Positions 1 to 12,600 of a DNA stretch of 64,000 nt are shown piece after piece. Position 1 is the first letter of the stretch. Every line of letters begins with the position of its first letter. The notes beneath the pieces are model-generated. The model was not told the origin of the DNA. It saw nothing but the letters and a program-made list of their open reading frames with translations, and made no database searches. The stretch lies in contig CM064502.1 in assembly GCA_032716605.1 (NCBI GenBank), positions 56,725,197 through 56,789,196 on the forward strand, written 5' to 3'. The DNA is from Paralithodes platypus (Eukaryota; Arthropoda; Malacostraca; Decapoda; Lithodidae). Both the position numbers and the translations under genes were made by a program.

Positions 1-497
1 AAAAGAGAGAGGAAGGGAGAGAAGGGAGGGAGGAAAGGAGAGAAGGGAGGGAGGAAAGGAGAGAGAGGGAGGGAGGAAAGGAGAGAGAGAGGGAGGGAGG
101 AAAGGAGAGAGAGAGGGAGGGAGGAAAGGAGAGAGAGAGAGGGAGGAAAGGAGAGAGAGGAGGGAGGAAAGGAGAGAGAGGAGGGAGGAAAGGAGAGAGA
201 GGAGGGGGAAAGGAGAGAAGGCGGGAGGAAAGGAGAGAAGGAGGGAGGAAAGGAGAGAAGGAGGGCGGAAAGGAGAGAAGGGAGGGAGGAAAGGAGAGAG
301 AGAGAGAGAGAGGGAGGAAAGGAGAGAGGAGAGGGAGGAAAGGAGAAAGGGAGGGAGGAAAGGAGAGAGGGGAGGGAGGACAGGAGGGAGCTAGGAGAGG
401 GAGGAAAGGAGGGAGGGAGAGGGAGGAAAGGATAGATAGAGGGGAGGGAGGAAAGGAGAGATAGAGGGGAGGGAGGAAGGAGGGAATAGAAGGGAGG
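1..497. repeat. Purine-only GGGAGGGAGGAAAGGAGAGA satellite
   Basis: The tract is almost all A and G on the plus strand, built from variants of a ~20-base unit mixing GGGAGGGAGG, AAAGGAGAGA and (GA)n, with a few pyrimidines near 390 and 430. It runs off the left edge, so its full length is unknown. Such homopurine/homopyrimidine mirror sequence can form triplex DNA and is prone to slippage and assembly error. Confidence 0.95.
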
Positions 498-1254
498 GGG
501 GGGGGAATCGAACAAGGATGGGAATTGACCACTTGCGAGTTTCATGCTATAAGGAAGTTGGAGCTGTAGACATCGCTATTTAGCAGAATTACGAGCTAAA
601 GTACGGTCGTAGTACATTATATATAAATACATAAAACCCAATTCAACATACCATTCATCCATCAGAAACGTACATTATTATTACATTTCTGTTTAATATC
701 GGTAGGTTTGGACAAGGGAGGAAGGGGAAGGGGGAGGTTTGGACGGGGGAGGAAGTGGGGGGGGGGGGACCACGACATCACCTCATTCGCTAGTTTGTAC
801 CTTATAATAATTAATAGTTAACCACCTATCCCTTTATGTTCACCGCACCTCACCAACATAATGTGAACACGGCAAATTGTTTCTGTTATGACCTAAATAT
901 CCTGGAAGTCAAGATATTCCCGTATTTACTATTTGTTAGAATATAGGCTGACCATACGGCAGACACAAACCGGCTCATTCAGTCATCAGTCTATACATTT
1001 CTTGTATGTATTTAATATTTTACATGCATGACTACCTTAACATCAATATAATTTAAGCACACACTTGTTATGTAAATATATAAACGGAAATATTCCCATA
1101 CACACCTTTTAAATACGGTAAACATGCGAGGAGCCAGCAACGACACGTCCCTCCATTTCCAGGAGAATGGTTGCACTGAGTAATGACGTCACATGTAAGC
1201 GCCCCCTGCCGGACAATCTACGAATCCTGTTTGTATTTTAAGATAATTAATTAA
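498..1254. other. Gene-free interval, nothing recognised
   Basis: AT-rich sequence with a second short G-rich purine patch near 711-770. No open frame, RNA gene or element end is recognised. Confidence 0.6.
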
Positions 1255-1382
1255 TCTTAATATTGACAAAAAAATGGGGCGAAAGGTCTAAAAATCATCA
1301 AACTGATGGGCCGAACGTCTGAAAACTAAAGGGGCTAAATACGAGAAAGAAGGGGGACCAGACAAACGCCCCATCTCCCCTA
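1255..1382 (-). mobile_element. MITE family 1 fragment (TTAA type)
   Basis: It matches one end of the family seen complete at 21271-21625 and 59473-59848, including the blocks GGGGCTAAA and GGGGCGAAAGGTCT and the terminal CCCATCTCCCC. The terminal TTAA has decayed to TAAA and the other end is missing. Confidence 0.7.
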
Positions 1383-1558
1383 AAAATCACGTGACACACC
1401 AGGAACCAACCTTCGTTTTCTGGTCACGTCTTTTTGTTTTAATTCAGCTGCAGTTAGACGATTTTATGAAGCTTAGGAAGGACGTATGTTTGCTAAAAGG
1501 ATAGACATTGTGATAGTCTGTAATCTTTTAACGGGTAGACATCCTTCCTGAGCTGAAT

Positions 1559-3575
1559 CAAACATAAGAACATAAGAACATAAGAAAATGGGAGTCTGCA
1601 GAAAGCCGATTGGCCTAAGCAAGGCAGATCCCTGTCCCACACAACCCCAATTACAAAGCCCAATTATAGGCTCAACACTCTAATACCCTGAGGATCATCT
1701 TACCAAACCGGTTAGAGATTAACGCAGGATTACGGGGGTCTGCAGAGCACTGATTGGCCCAACCCTGCTGATCCCCCTTCACACCCAACCCTTCTCGTCC
1801 ATATGCTTATCCAATTTTTTCTTAAAGCTCCCTATCGTTCTTGATCCCACTATATCACTTGGTAGCCTATTCCACCCATCTACAACTCTGTTACCAAACC
1901 AATATTTGCCTATATCTTTTCTGAAACGAAATTTATCTAATTTGAAACCATTGGTACGAGTTCTTTCGCTATCACTGAGCTTTAGTACATTTGTCATGTC
2001 CCCTTTGTTAATCCCACTAACCCACTTGAACACCTCTATCATATCCCCTCTAACTCTGCGTCTCTCTAACGAATGTAAACCTAATTTCTTCAACCTTTCT
2101 TCATACGGAAAATTTCTAATATTATGGATCATTTTTGTCATTCTACGCTGAATTCTCTCCAATGAATCTATGTCCATTCTGTAATAAGGACACCAAAATT
2201 GGACAGCATAATCCATATGGGGTCTCACTAATGACAAGTAAAGTTTTAAGATAACATCAGCAGTTCTGTTACTCACACTCCTAGAGATGAACCCGAGAAT
2301 CCTGTTTGCCTTATTACGAACGCTTATACACTGTTTTCTAGGCTTCAAATCATTGCTAACAAACACACCTAGATCTTTCTCGCAGTCTGAATTTTCTAAT
2401 TCTAAATTAGCTAGTTTATATTTAACATTTGTTTGCATCTTCCCTATCTTTAATACCTTGCATTTGTCAATGTTAAACTTCATCTGCCAATTTACTGACC
2501 ATTCATGTAAGGTATCTAGATCCCTTTGGAGGCACTCTATATCGCTATCTGAATCAATTGATCTCCCCATTTTAGTATCGTCTGCGAATTTACTTATCCT
2601 ACTAGTTATACCTAAATCTAGGTCATTTATGTATATAAGAAACAACAGGGGACCTAATACCGATCCCTGGGGGACACCACTTTTGACTGCTCCCCACTCT
2701 GACTTGGTACCATTTATGCTGACTCTCTGTTTCCTACCAATTAGCCATGACCTAATCCATCCCAACAACGACCCTCCTATTCCATGTGCCTCAACCTTTC
2801 TCATCAATCTCTCATGAGGGACTCTGTCGAAAGCTTTACTGAAATCTAAATATATAATATCATATGACTTGTCACTATCTACTGCTTCATATACCTCTGA
2901 GAAAAAGCTAAGCAAATTAGTAAGGCAAGAACGTCCCTGAGTGAATCCATGCTGAGAAGAATTTATTAAGTTAAATTTTACTAAGTGGCTTCTAATTTTC
3001 CTAGCAATAATGGACTCTAGCAACTTTCCTATGATTGATGTGAGACTAATGGGACGGTAATTGGATGCTATCGATTTATCACCTTTTTTGAAGATCGGAA
3101 CTACATTTGCAAGCTTCCAAGCTTCTGGAACTAAACCTGTTTCTAATGACTTGTTAAATATAAATGCTAATGGACTACTTAACTCATCTCTGCATTCTTT
3201 TAATACTCTAGCATATACCTCGTCAGGACCAGGCGATTTTTGAGGTTTCAGTCTGTCAATTTCCTTAAGCACATAATTTCTACTTATACTAACTGTACTT
3301 AACATATTTTCTATACTATCACTATATACCATATTGACTTCTGGAATCTGTGCCAAATTTTCATTAGTGAAAACGGAAAGAAACTGACTATTTAATGTAC
3401 TGCACATTTCTAAATCATTTTCTGTTATTTCTCCTATTGAAGTTTTTAGGGGGCCTATTACATCTCTAACTTTAGATTTATATAGTTGGTAAAAAGCTTT
3501 AGGGTTATTTTTTGAGTCGCTGGCTATCCTTATTTCATAATTTAGAACCGTATAATAGTTGCCAGAATATAATGA
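1559..3575 (-). mobile_element. CR1-like LINE, 5'-truncated, long intact RT frame
   Basis: An uninterrupted minus-strand frame (3587 down to 1779, about 600 codons) encodes a reverse transcriptase. Visible in order: a linker with KNNPKAFYQLYKSK, the finger NYRPISLTSIIGKLLE, QHGFTQGRS, the catalytic-A block [30 protein letters not shown], the catalytic FADDTK, and a C-terminal region with NKANRILGFISR and YAVQFWCPY. The endonuclease is missing, so the copy is truncated at its 5' side. Below the stop the element continues to a short tandem 3' tail, (TTCTTATG)n on the minus strand at about 1559-1588, typical of CR1/L2 LINEs rather than a poly(A). The intact frame suggests a young insertion. The first dozen residues may come from flanking DNA, because the flank near 3580-3600 resembles the end of MITE family 2. 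Confidence 0.88.
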
Positions 3576-3824
3576 AAAGGACGTCACCGGTACTGAATGA
3601 GTTAACCAAGGTATGAATGTATGTATGTGGGTAACTATTCATGATATTTATATGAATGTTATTTGGATATGATATGTAGTTCGGATTCAATAAAACACAG
3701 TTAAGTTCCCCCTATAGTGAAAGTAAAAGTAAAGTTTTCTTTGATTGAAATACGTTTTCTTCCAATGATAATTCAAGCAGTAACTATGCAATATTTCATT
3801 TCACAAGCTGTCGGTTTACGCTTC

Positions 3825-4025
3825 TATTAATCTCAAAACAAATAGGGCTAAACATGAGGGAGAAGGGGGTCTACAAAAGCGACCTATCTCCCCTTAACCC
3901 ATTTGGTACCGGTGACATCCTTGTCATTATATTCTGGCATCTATTAGAGGATTGTATTCAGTTTAAACAGGGTCAACAGCAATTAACAGGCTTCGAACTA
4001 TCTCACTTAACCCTTTTTACTACCA
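3825..4025 (-). mobile_element. MITE family 1 end abutting MITE family 2
   Basis: The end of MITE family 1 (blocks GGGCTAAACATGAGGG and CTATCTCCCC) runs into TTAA at 3894-3897. The same TTAA starts a copy of a second family: TTAACCC, a GGTACCGGTGACATC-like start, TTCTGGCATCTATTAG, and AATTAACAGGCTTCGAAC. The two families share one TTAA here, as they also do at 42876-42879. Confidence 0.65.
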
Positions 4026-4028
4026 CAA

Positions 4029-4215
4029 AGAGCCGCGGCGATCGAGTGGAGACCACACTCACGTGTGATACTGCTTGACCAGCTGGGCTCGATCCCAGCC
4101 AAGGCGGACATTTAGTGGGTGTGGTAGTAACCTACGTCCTAGCGTGTTTCACATGCTTGCACGTGACCCAGCCGGGGGACACCTCGACGACGTATACCGA
4201 CTACGTAATTGTTTA
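4029..4215 (+). repeat. Possible tRNA-like/SINE fragment
   Basis: GGGCTCGATCCCAGCC near 4085 resembles a Pol III B box, preceded by a GC-rich stretch unlike the surrounding AT-rich DNA. I could not fold a convincing cloverleaf, so this is only a suggestion of a tRNA-derived SINE. Confidence 0.3.
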
Positions 4216-4431
4216 ATCGAAGTCCTCTTTTTCTAGTTATTAAAAACGTATTCTATGGTGTATTATATGATATATAGAAGCAATAGAACTGTTCAAATGA
4301 CCTGGGAAGTGTATACTAAACCAAATACAAAACTTTGAATAATGAGGTAAGAGATATGTGTTTTTTATCACTTTTCAACCCAAGACCAGCTGGGGTCTGG
4401 GGGCAGCAGCCCCCAGGATGCCCAGGTTACC

Positions 4432-4451
4432 TTAGGTTAGGTTAGGTTAGG
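4432..4451 (+). repeat. (TTAGG)4 arthropod telomere-type motif
   Basis: Four exact TTAGG units end a small repeat that starts with GGGGGCAGCAGCCCCC. The same GC-rich plus TTAGG arrangement recurs near 7690-7790 and 10695-10790, so it belongs to an interspersed repeat rather than a true telomere. Confidence 0.8.
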
Positions 4452-4589
4452 TTAATGACCAGCTATGTAAATACAGTAGTGAACATTTGGTTTAGTCTGT
4501 GCTCAAAAATCCATTTTCTTTAGGAGGAGGCCATACACTAAACAATTACCACAGACTAATAACAAAGATTCCTCTCTCTCCAACACCCC

Positions 4590-5040
4590 TTCTCCTCTCT
4601 CTACACTCTTCAGAAAATACTATTCACCTAATTCTGTTACTGGTATCAACACATTTGCTGAGTTTATTTTATATATTAGTCTCCAGTTCCTTCCTTTTAT
4701 TCCTTTTAGCCAGAGTTCCTTCATAACTTCTTTTAGAACCATTTTGTCAAAGCATTTAGAAATATCAAAGTACACAGCAGTCAATTATTTTGTCATCACC
4801 TGTGCCTCCTCTATTACATTTCTAATAATAAAATTGTTCCCTCACTGATTTTCCTTTCCTTGCTCCACACTGATAGTCACTCATATCTTCTAATCTATCG
4901 CTCTCTTTATATTCTATTATGTTGTCAAGCATTTTAAGTAGATGGGAGTTTAGTATGATTCCTCTATAGTTATTCTGTTATTCAAGTCTTTTGTATGTCC
5001 CCTACCCCAAAAAAGTAGCATTTATCGTATCCTGTAGCTT
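4590..5040 (-). pseudogene. Decayed LINE reverse transcriptase relic
   Basis: Reading the minus strand from about 5030, broken frames give NYRGIILNSHLLKMLDNII, then SDYQCGARKGKSVREQ, then a YFDISKCFDKM block and a LYKIN-like end. These are the RT finger, the GxRxGKS box and the catalytic-A block. Stops and frameshifts interrupt it and no tail is visible. It is unlike the other LINEs in this window, so it looks like an older family. Confidence 0.6.
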
Positions 5041-5934
5041 ACCAATATATACGCAAGCTTCTCGGTTTCGTCTTTCTAACACTATACTTAAGAATAAAGC
5101 TATTTAATTCAGTGTTTCACTATCACCGTTACACAAGACATTAATAACATAGCCTACGTAATGCCAATCGATGCTAGATGTTGCATGTTCTGCTATTGAA
5201 ATAAATATTACGGTTTTAAAGGCTTATCCCTCATACTTTCACCTTCTTCTATCAAGACAATTCTTATTTGAAGTTTTTACGATATGCATATGTTACTCTT
5301 TTTAGAGCAAAGATGTATTAGTCACATAATTATAATGTACTGTACTTTCTTCTTCTTATTGTTTAAATGTGCAGTTTGCTTGGAGGGTTGTCTCCAGATT
5401 ACTGCACAGGCGTTTAGATGGGACAGAATAAGAATAGAAGGGGAAAATCATAGAATGAGGAATGAAAAACTACTCAAAATTAGTCACTGAAGCCCCCCCC
5501 CCCAACCGCGTCAAGGAGAGTAGTACACTGTACTTTATATTGCAAACAAGATTAGTAGTCAACACTCATTCGTACTCGACAGCAGTTGCAAATCGATCAG
5601 TTTTACATCTAGCAACAAATATTTACATTTAGCAATATGGAATATAGTGAAAATGTAGATGTTTTGGCAATTTATAGGTCATAATGAATATAGTTAATAT
5701 TTATCTAAGGGTATTATAATAATAAAATAATTAATTCTGCAGTGTCCATTATTTAGCAAGTTCGAAGACAATTTTAGCAGAAAGAGTGTCTGTTTGAACT
5801 ACTGAATTTTCAGAGACAGCGAGCAGTCTTCACAAGTGTTTATACTTCGGGCTGGGCTAGTCACCAACCAACCAGCAGAGGGGAAGGATACGGCTCGCTA
5901 CCACCGTTTGTTAAGACTATAATAACCTGTCATA
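5041..5934 (+). promoter_or_regulatory. Upstream region of the ALDH2-like gene
   Basis: This stretch holds the promoter and 5' UTR of the gene that starts at 5935. I see no clear TATA box, initiator or CpG island and no transposon end. A (C)9 run lies near 5492. Transcription start and any 5' untranslated exon cannot be placed from the sequence. Confidence 0.4.
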
Positions 5935-6057
5935 ATGCTGCGTCACGCCCTCCGACCATCTAACCTCCTGAAGCTTAAGGCTAATATACCTGCTGCTTCA
6001 TATTCCAGCGCTGCCATCCCTCAACCTATCACTTCTCCTGACGTTCCCTACACTGGG
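5935..6057 (+). CDS. ALDH2: ALDH2-like exon 1 (start, mitochondrial presequence)
   Basis: Forty-one codons from [15 protein letters not shown] to PDVPYTG. The first 25 residues carry Arg/Lys and Ser with no acidic residue, as expected of a matrix-targeting helix. The ATG at 5935 is chosen because it begins this presequence and gives the family's usual length. The donor is GGG|GTAGGC and the exon ends in phase 0. Intron 1 is 14.5 kb. Confidence 0.88.
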
Positions 6058-6602
6058 GTAGGCTAAGTCCACTCGTTTAGGCCTAGGCTACTTGTAAATT
6101 GAAATATATAATAAACTATATTTGTCCAGGTGTTAGCCTAATTTACTCGTATTATATTGATTCTACCATTTTTTACAGCAAAGCCAGGCAATTTATGTAT
6201 AATGACACTAGACAGGGTACTGAGGGTAGTAGGGTACATTGGGTTGCATGATAAAGCTTATTTATTGCAAGCTAAACTTAAGTCATTTAGCCTGTTTTAG
6301 TTGACATTAAAGTTCATTGGTAAGCCTGACCAGTTATTTTAATGAGTACTCTCTGATGACAGTAAGAATGACTAGGCTAAACAGGGAATGTGTGCTTCTC
6401 CTGCCAACAAAGAACAAACAAACAAAGAGGGTTTGATTGTCAAGGTCTCTCAAGGCTGACTGTTGCCAAGTGAGTAGGCTATCAGGCATGAGTGGTCCGA
6501 GTGGATCCAGATACACAGATGGTTGGGTTTTCACAACACACAAGGCTAAACCTGACTTTTTGGACTGATTGTGATTTCTAGGCTATAGGCTAAGGCCTAA
6601 GG

Positions 6603-6647
<45 letters not shown>

Positions 6648-9600
6648 AGATAGGCTACGCTAGGCCTATGCTAGCCGGAAAATTTTATAACCGAAACTAG
6701 CCTACCACAAATTTTCCCACGTTTTTTATTAGTTTTAGGTAGTTTTCATCATTATACAGTAGGCTAGTTGATATTAGTTACAATCCCCGGAAAATGCTAT
6801 TTCTCCCATTATCCAATGATCTTAGAACACTCAGATGCAAGTAATTTTCAGAGTAAATATACATTTGTTTTTGCCTTTGGATACAGGATGGGTTGAGGGG
6901 GGGCTTTGCCCCCTTCACCCCCCATGAATTATTGAAATCGGCGGTTTAATGTTATTTTAATACCACAAATTTTGTTGATATATTTGAAGATAAATATTGA
7001 ATCTAGGCTATATGCTCTAAAGATCATAAGAAAATTTGTTTTAACCCTCGGCAAAACCTAATAAAAAGTATGGTACTAAAATTTCTTTTTCGTAACAAGG
7101 TTGTCAATACGGTACTTTCAGTCATTGATAGCTCTAAAGATCATACGAAAATGTGTTAAACCCTCGGAAAAACCTAAGGTATAATTCTAGTTTCGCTTTC
7201 ACAGCATACTCATAAATTTCTATGGCTACTTTAGAGTTGTCATATACCATACTTAATTCCTATATATGTCCAAAGCGATGGAAATGCATTATAAGGAATT
7301 ATACCTACTGTAAAAAAAAAATATATATTTTCTCCCCATATGCGGCACCATAGCTATTACATAATACTAGGTTAGGTTAGGCTAATGTCGTTAATGTAGT
7401 TTATTATCATTATATTACGTCTTTTACCTAGCAATTTCCCTGATCTTCATAGTTGGTCGGGAAGCTATGCCTTTACAACGGTGCCTCCCTTTTGTCACTG
7501 TGTACGTGAAACTAGAATTTTACCAAACCTAATATAAAAGCATGGTACTAAAATTTTATTTTCGTAACAAGGTTGTCAATATGGTACTTTTCCGTTATCA
7601 ATGTACAATCAAGCTGAAGATTGCAGAGTAAACACCATAGACTTCATATACTTTTCTTTCACCTTCGTATAATCGACAGCCAATTTTTTTGTTTTTTATT
7701 AAGGGATTAGTACTCAACCAGCGGGGGGGTGGGAGCGGCAGCCCCCACTCATAATACTAGGTTATGGGGGGGCATTGCCCCCCCCCCTCATCCCCCCTTG
7801 ATTTATTGTCTATATTACCTGACACCGTGATCCCCGATAGGGTGGCCACGAACGAACCGCCCCCATGCACCTCTGTCCCCAGTCAGTCGACGCCCCTCCC
7901 CACAACCAGCACCGCCTTCGTTCATATACTTCCTCACTCCATCCTTCCACCTCTCTGTCCCTCCACCTCGCTCTCGTACACCCTCTCGCTTTCTATACGT
8001 TCCATATGGCCGAACCATCTCAAGTTGTTCCTTTTCACACTTTCCAGCACATCTACCTCCACACCACACCTCCTTCTTACTTCCTCATTAGTCTGTCTAT
8101 CCCTCCATGTAACTCCGCATGCACTTCTTAAGTAATTAATTTCCACTGCTCTCACTCTTGGTCCGAGTCTCTCGACCAACGTCCATGCTTCGCTGCCGTA
8201 AGTCCGTGTCGGGATTACCACACTGTCATGCAAGGACTTCTTCACTTCCATACTGACCACCCTATTTCTTGTTCCTGCTTTCAGCGTTCCTACAACCCTC
8301 TTCCCCTGTTGTACCCTCTCCCGCACTTCTTCATCCATAGTCCCATCTTTACTCAACACACTGCCCAGATACTTAAAAGAGTTGACGATCTCCATAGCCT
8401 GACCGTTCAGCTTCACCTCACACTCTGTGACTTCACCCCTTTCGATTTATTGTCATCCTCATATACTGTATGTAGATCAGTAAGGGGGCAAAATCAGGTT
8501 GCCGGTATTTCGTTTTTGTGAGTACTGTACTGAGTAACGCTCACACCCCATCGTTCAAAACAAGAAGAAGAAGGAGAGTGAAGTCGAAGGATTCATTGTG
8601 CGCAATGCTTTGTTTAACGGTCGGGACTTATTATTTTGGTGTTATGTTTAGATGTAATCGGGTTTTGGTGTTATGTTTAGATGTAATCGGGTTTTGGTGT
8701 TATGTTTAGATGTAATCGGGTTTTGGTGTTATGTTTAGATGTAATCGGGTTTTGGTGTTATGTTTAGATGTAATCGGGTTTTGGTGTTATGTTTAGATGT
8801 AATCGGGTTTTTCAAGTGTCGATAACTAAATTCCTCCATGCGGACTATGAGAAAAATATGGCGAGTCTATAGGTCCCTAGTTTCCCTAATAAATTATTTC
8901 TAATAGGGCGGCGAAAGAGGTCTTCAATGTTATCTCTATTTTAACAGTAAGGGGCTTAATAAGAGTTTCACTGCCGTCAATAGGGAGAGTGTTTTTGTTT
9001 TTGCAGTACCTGTACTTTATATAGTGCACATAAAATGTATTTCCGGAGGTTGAAACACATTTTAATATGATCTTTGCAACATCCTTATTCTATAATAGCC
9101 TTCAAATATTGAGAAATAATTAGTGGTAGTTTCGGTTATAAGTACCGGCTAGCCTACCGTACAGTGTTCTCGGTTCAATGTTATTTTAATACCACAAATT
9201 TTTTTGATCTATTTGAAGATAAATATTGAATCTATATACTCTAAAGATCATGAGAAACTTTTTTTAACCCTCAGCAAAACCTAATAAAAAAGTATGGTAC
9301 TAAAATGTCTTTTTCGTAACAAGGTTGTCAATACGGTACTTTCAGTCATCGATAGCTCTAAAGATCATATTTCTTACAGTTTCTTACAGTAGATCCTCTG
9401 GAAAAAGGCAAACGATACCTGTGTATCCAGCTCAGTACCAGTACTTGCACTGCTGCGGTCGTTCACGGTGTTGGCGGCGGCGGTAGCAGACGCAAAATTT
9501 TTACTATTCTGTATTTTTGTTTTATAATCAAACTTCAAATCTTGTCTTCCCCATGCTTTATCAAGATTACTTTCAAACTCCCTTATTGATTCGGAATCGA

Positions 9601-12600
9601 CTACATACTGGGGCAGTGCGTTCCACTCATTTACCACTCTATCACAAAATGAGTTCTTTGCCTTCTCAAGCCTATTTCTTTCTTTGTAAATTTTCTTAGA
9701 GTGTCCTCTCGTTCTTGTTCCCTCCCGCATCAAGAAGATACCTTCACACACATCCTCATCGTACTTTCCTGACACTATCTTAAAAGTCTCTATCATATCC
9801 CCTCTCTTTCTCCTATATGCCAGTGTCGGAAGCCCCAGTGTCCTCAACCTCTGCTCATAGCCCGCGTTCTTCAACGTTGGTACCAGCTTGCTAGCTCTCC
9901 TCTGCACTTTCTCCACTGCTTCTATATCCTTTACCATATATGGAGCCCACACCTGGTTCGCATATTCCAGGTGCGGCCTAACCAGCGCTGTATAGAGATT
10001 CCTGAAGATTTCTTCGTCAAGTGACACAAATGTCCTCCTTATCAGCCCTACAATTCTATTGGCTTTGTTTATCTTTTCCGCTAAATGTTCTGAGAAATTT
10101 AACTTATTGTCTATCACTACTCCTATATCCTTTTCTGCACTCACTTCTTCCATCGCTTCATACATACTGTATCCTACCTTGTCTATCTTGCTAGTCCCAA
10201 TCCGCATGTACTTGCATTTTTTTGGATGAAAAGGCATTAACCAATGCTCAGACCATCCCTTCATGCCCTCCACATCTCCTTGAAGCAAACCCATATCTTC
10301 CTCACTCTTCTATACAGTTTAGTGTCATCCGCATACAGGTATACCTCACTTCCATTAGTTATAACTTCAGGCAAGTCGTTGATAAATATAACGAACAGCA
10401 GTGGTCCCAACACAGATCCCTGAGGTACCCCACTTGTAATTTCCCTCCATCCCGAGCCTATTCCATTCACCAGTACCCTCTGTCTCCGATCTTTCAAAAA
10501 TTTGAAAATGTGTTAAACCCTCATAAAAGCCTAATATAAAAGTGTGGTACTAAAATTTAATTTTCGTAACAAGGTTGTCAATACGGTACTTTCCCGTTAT
10601 CAATGTACAATCAAGCTGAAGATTGCAGAGTAAACACCATAGACTTTGATTTTTTTGTTCACCTTCGTATAATCGACAGCCAATTTTTTTTTTTTTTATT
10701 AAGGGATTAGTACTCAACCAGCGGGGGTGTGGGGGCGGCAGCCCCCACCCATAATACTAGGTTAGGTTAGGTAAGGTTGTTAGGTTAGGCTAATGTCTTT
10801 TCAAGTCACTATCAGGGAGCGAGCGTGTCTCAACATCGATCGATAGGCCTAATGGGGAAAATAGGTTTTCCCGAGATTTCTAATTACAGTAATTACAAAC
10901 ACTGATGCAAATGACCAATTTTGTTTATAAAAAAACACTCGGAAAGTTTGTGGTATTAAAATAAAAAAATTCAGTGTTCTCTTATAGGCTACTGAATAAA
11001 TAGGCTACAGTACAGTGTTCTCTTATACTGAAGAGGAGCTGAAATAAGTATTTTATCCATTGTCCAACAATCTAAAAGCATGCCACCCACTACTCACTAG
11101 TGGAGAGGGCTATGAATATCAGGGAAAATGAGGGGGGCAAAGCCTCCTCAACTTATTAATGTATCCCACGGCCGGTAACAAAACAATTTACGCAACACCT
11201 GGCCGTGGGATTATGGGATACAATAATGGGTTGAGGGGGGCTTTGCCCCCTGCCTGATAATCTTATTTATTGCTACCAATTGTCTTCTGTTGATACTTTG
11301 ATAGGCTACCGTACCTAACAGTCTCCTCAGCTCTTCACTAGATAGCCTACCCTATATTGCAGTTTGGCACTACACATCCACCTCACCATTCTCATCTCAT
11401 CGCGTTCCATGCTGTTGATATCATCCGCTTTGTCAGGCTACGTTTCTGAAGCATATGTCATTGCGCTTCTAACTGTATCTAACAATACCTTTCCCTTCAA
11501 CGGGAAAGGGATTCTTCTCATGTTAAGTTCTGTACTGTAGTACAGTAGCAGTAGTTCCGTGGATTGACCTCCCAATCTACCAAGATTGGAAGCCAAAGCG
11601 TCACATTTTTCCCTTGCCCCCTCAACTTTCTCTTCATAATTGCTGAGGGGCACAGGGCCCTGGGTGCGGCTTTGGTTTCCCGGGCGTTTCCGCACCCTCC
11701 TCAGCTCCCCGCCATGGAGTGGCTTCCGTCACCCAGGCTTTATTGTGGTCGGCGGGGAGGGTTCTGTGGGGGCGCTCGGTTATGACCTTGGAATTGCTCG
11801 GGGCCTTGGGGCTGTTCGGCCAGGCAGCTTGGGGAACAACAACAACAACAGTAGCAACAGTTCTCCGAATTTTCCCCAGCCACATCTTATTCTCCCTCAA
11901 TCTTTCCTTCATCCTATTACTTTAACTGCTGTAAGCTTTGCCTTTGTGTTCCCAACATCCCTTGAATTTGGGTCTGTCACTCTTTTGGCTTTGAGGGAAA
12001 TGCTTGTTACAGGCAACCTGTCTTTTGTCTCCTTTCATACACAGAGAAGATATATATACACTGTATACAGTATATACAGTATTCTTTTTTCCTCCACCAT
12101 AGATGGAGGCCCCCTTACCCCCAGGGGTGAGGTTTGAAAAATTCAATTCAAAATGCTGAAGTATAGTACGGTACTGTATATTATTATTATTTTGGTCAAC
12201 TTATGTAAAGCACTTCATAAGATATATATATATGAAGGTGAAGTGTAGGTTTCTACCGGTGGTTGTTATCTCTGCTCTGATAACACTGATAACACTATTA
12301 TATAGTAATAGATTGGGATATTACTTTTTACTTTTGGTACTTAAGTAATTCATTCGGTAGATACTTTTAACTTTAACTTTCAACTTTAACTTAAGTAAAG
12401 TTGGGAACTTTACACCCCTGGGTCAGGGTAATGAGAAACACCGATTTGCATTTTGTAATGGTTACCATTACAAAATGCAAATCGGTGTTTCTCATTACCC
12501 TGACCCAGGGGTGTAAAGTTCCCAACTTTACTTAAGTTAAAGTTGAAAGTTAAAGTTAAAAGTATCTACCGAATGAATTACTTAAGTACCAAAAGTAAAA

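Noticed and set aside
1..497. Regulatory GAGA-type element
   Set aside because: The tract is a long satellite that runs off the window and lies 5 kb from the nearest gene, so a specific regulatory role cannot be supported.
8638..8811. Regular 29-bp repeats suggesting a CRISPR array
   Set aside because: Units are contiguous with no spacers, and the genome is eukaryotic.
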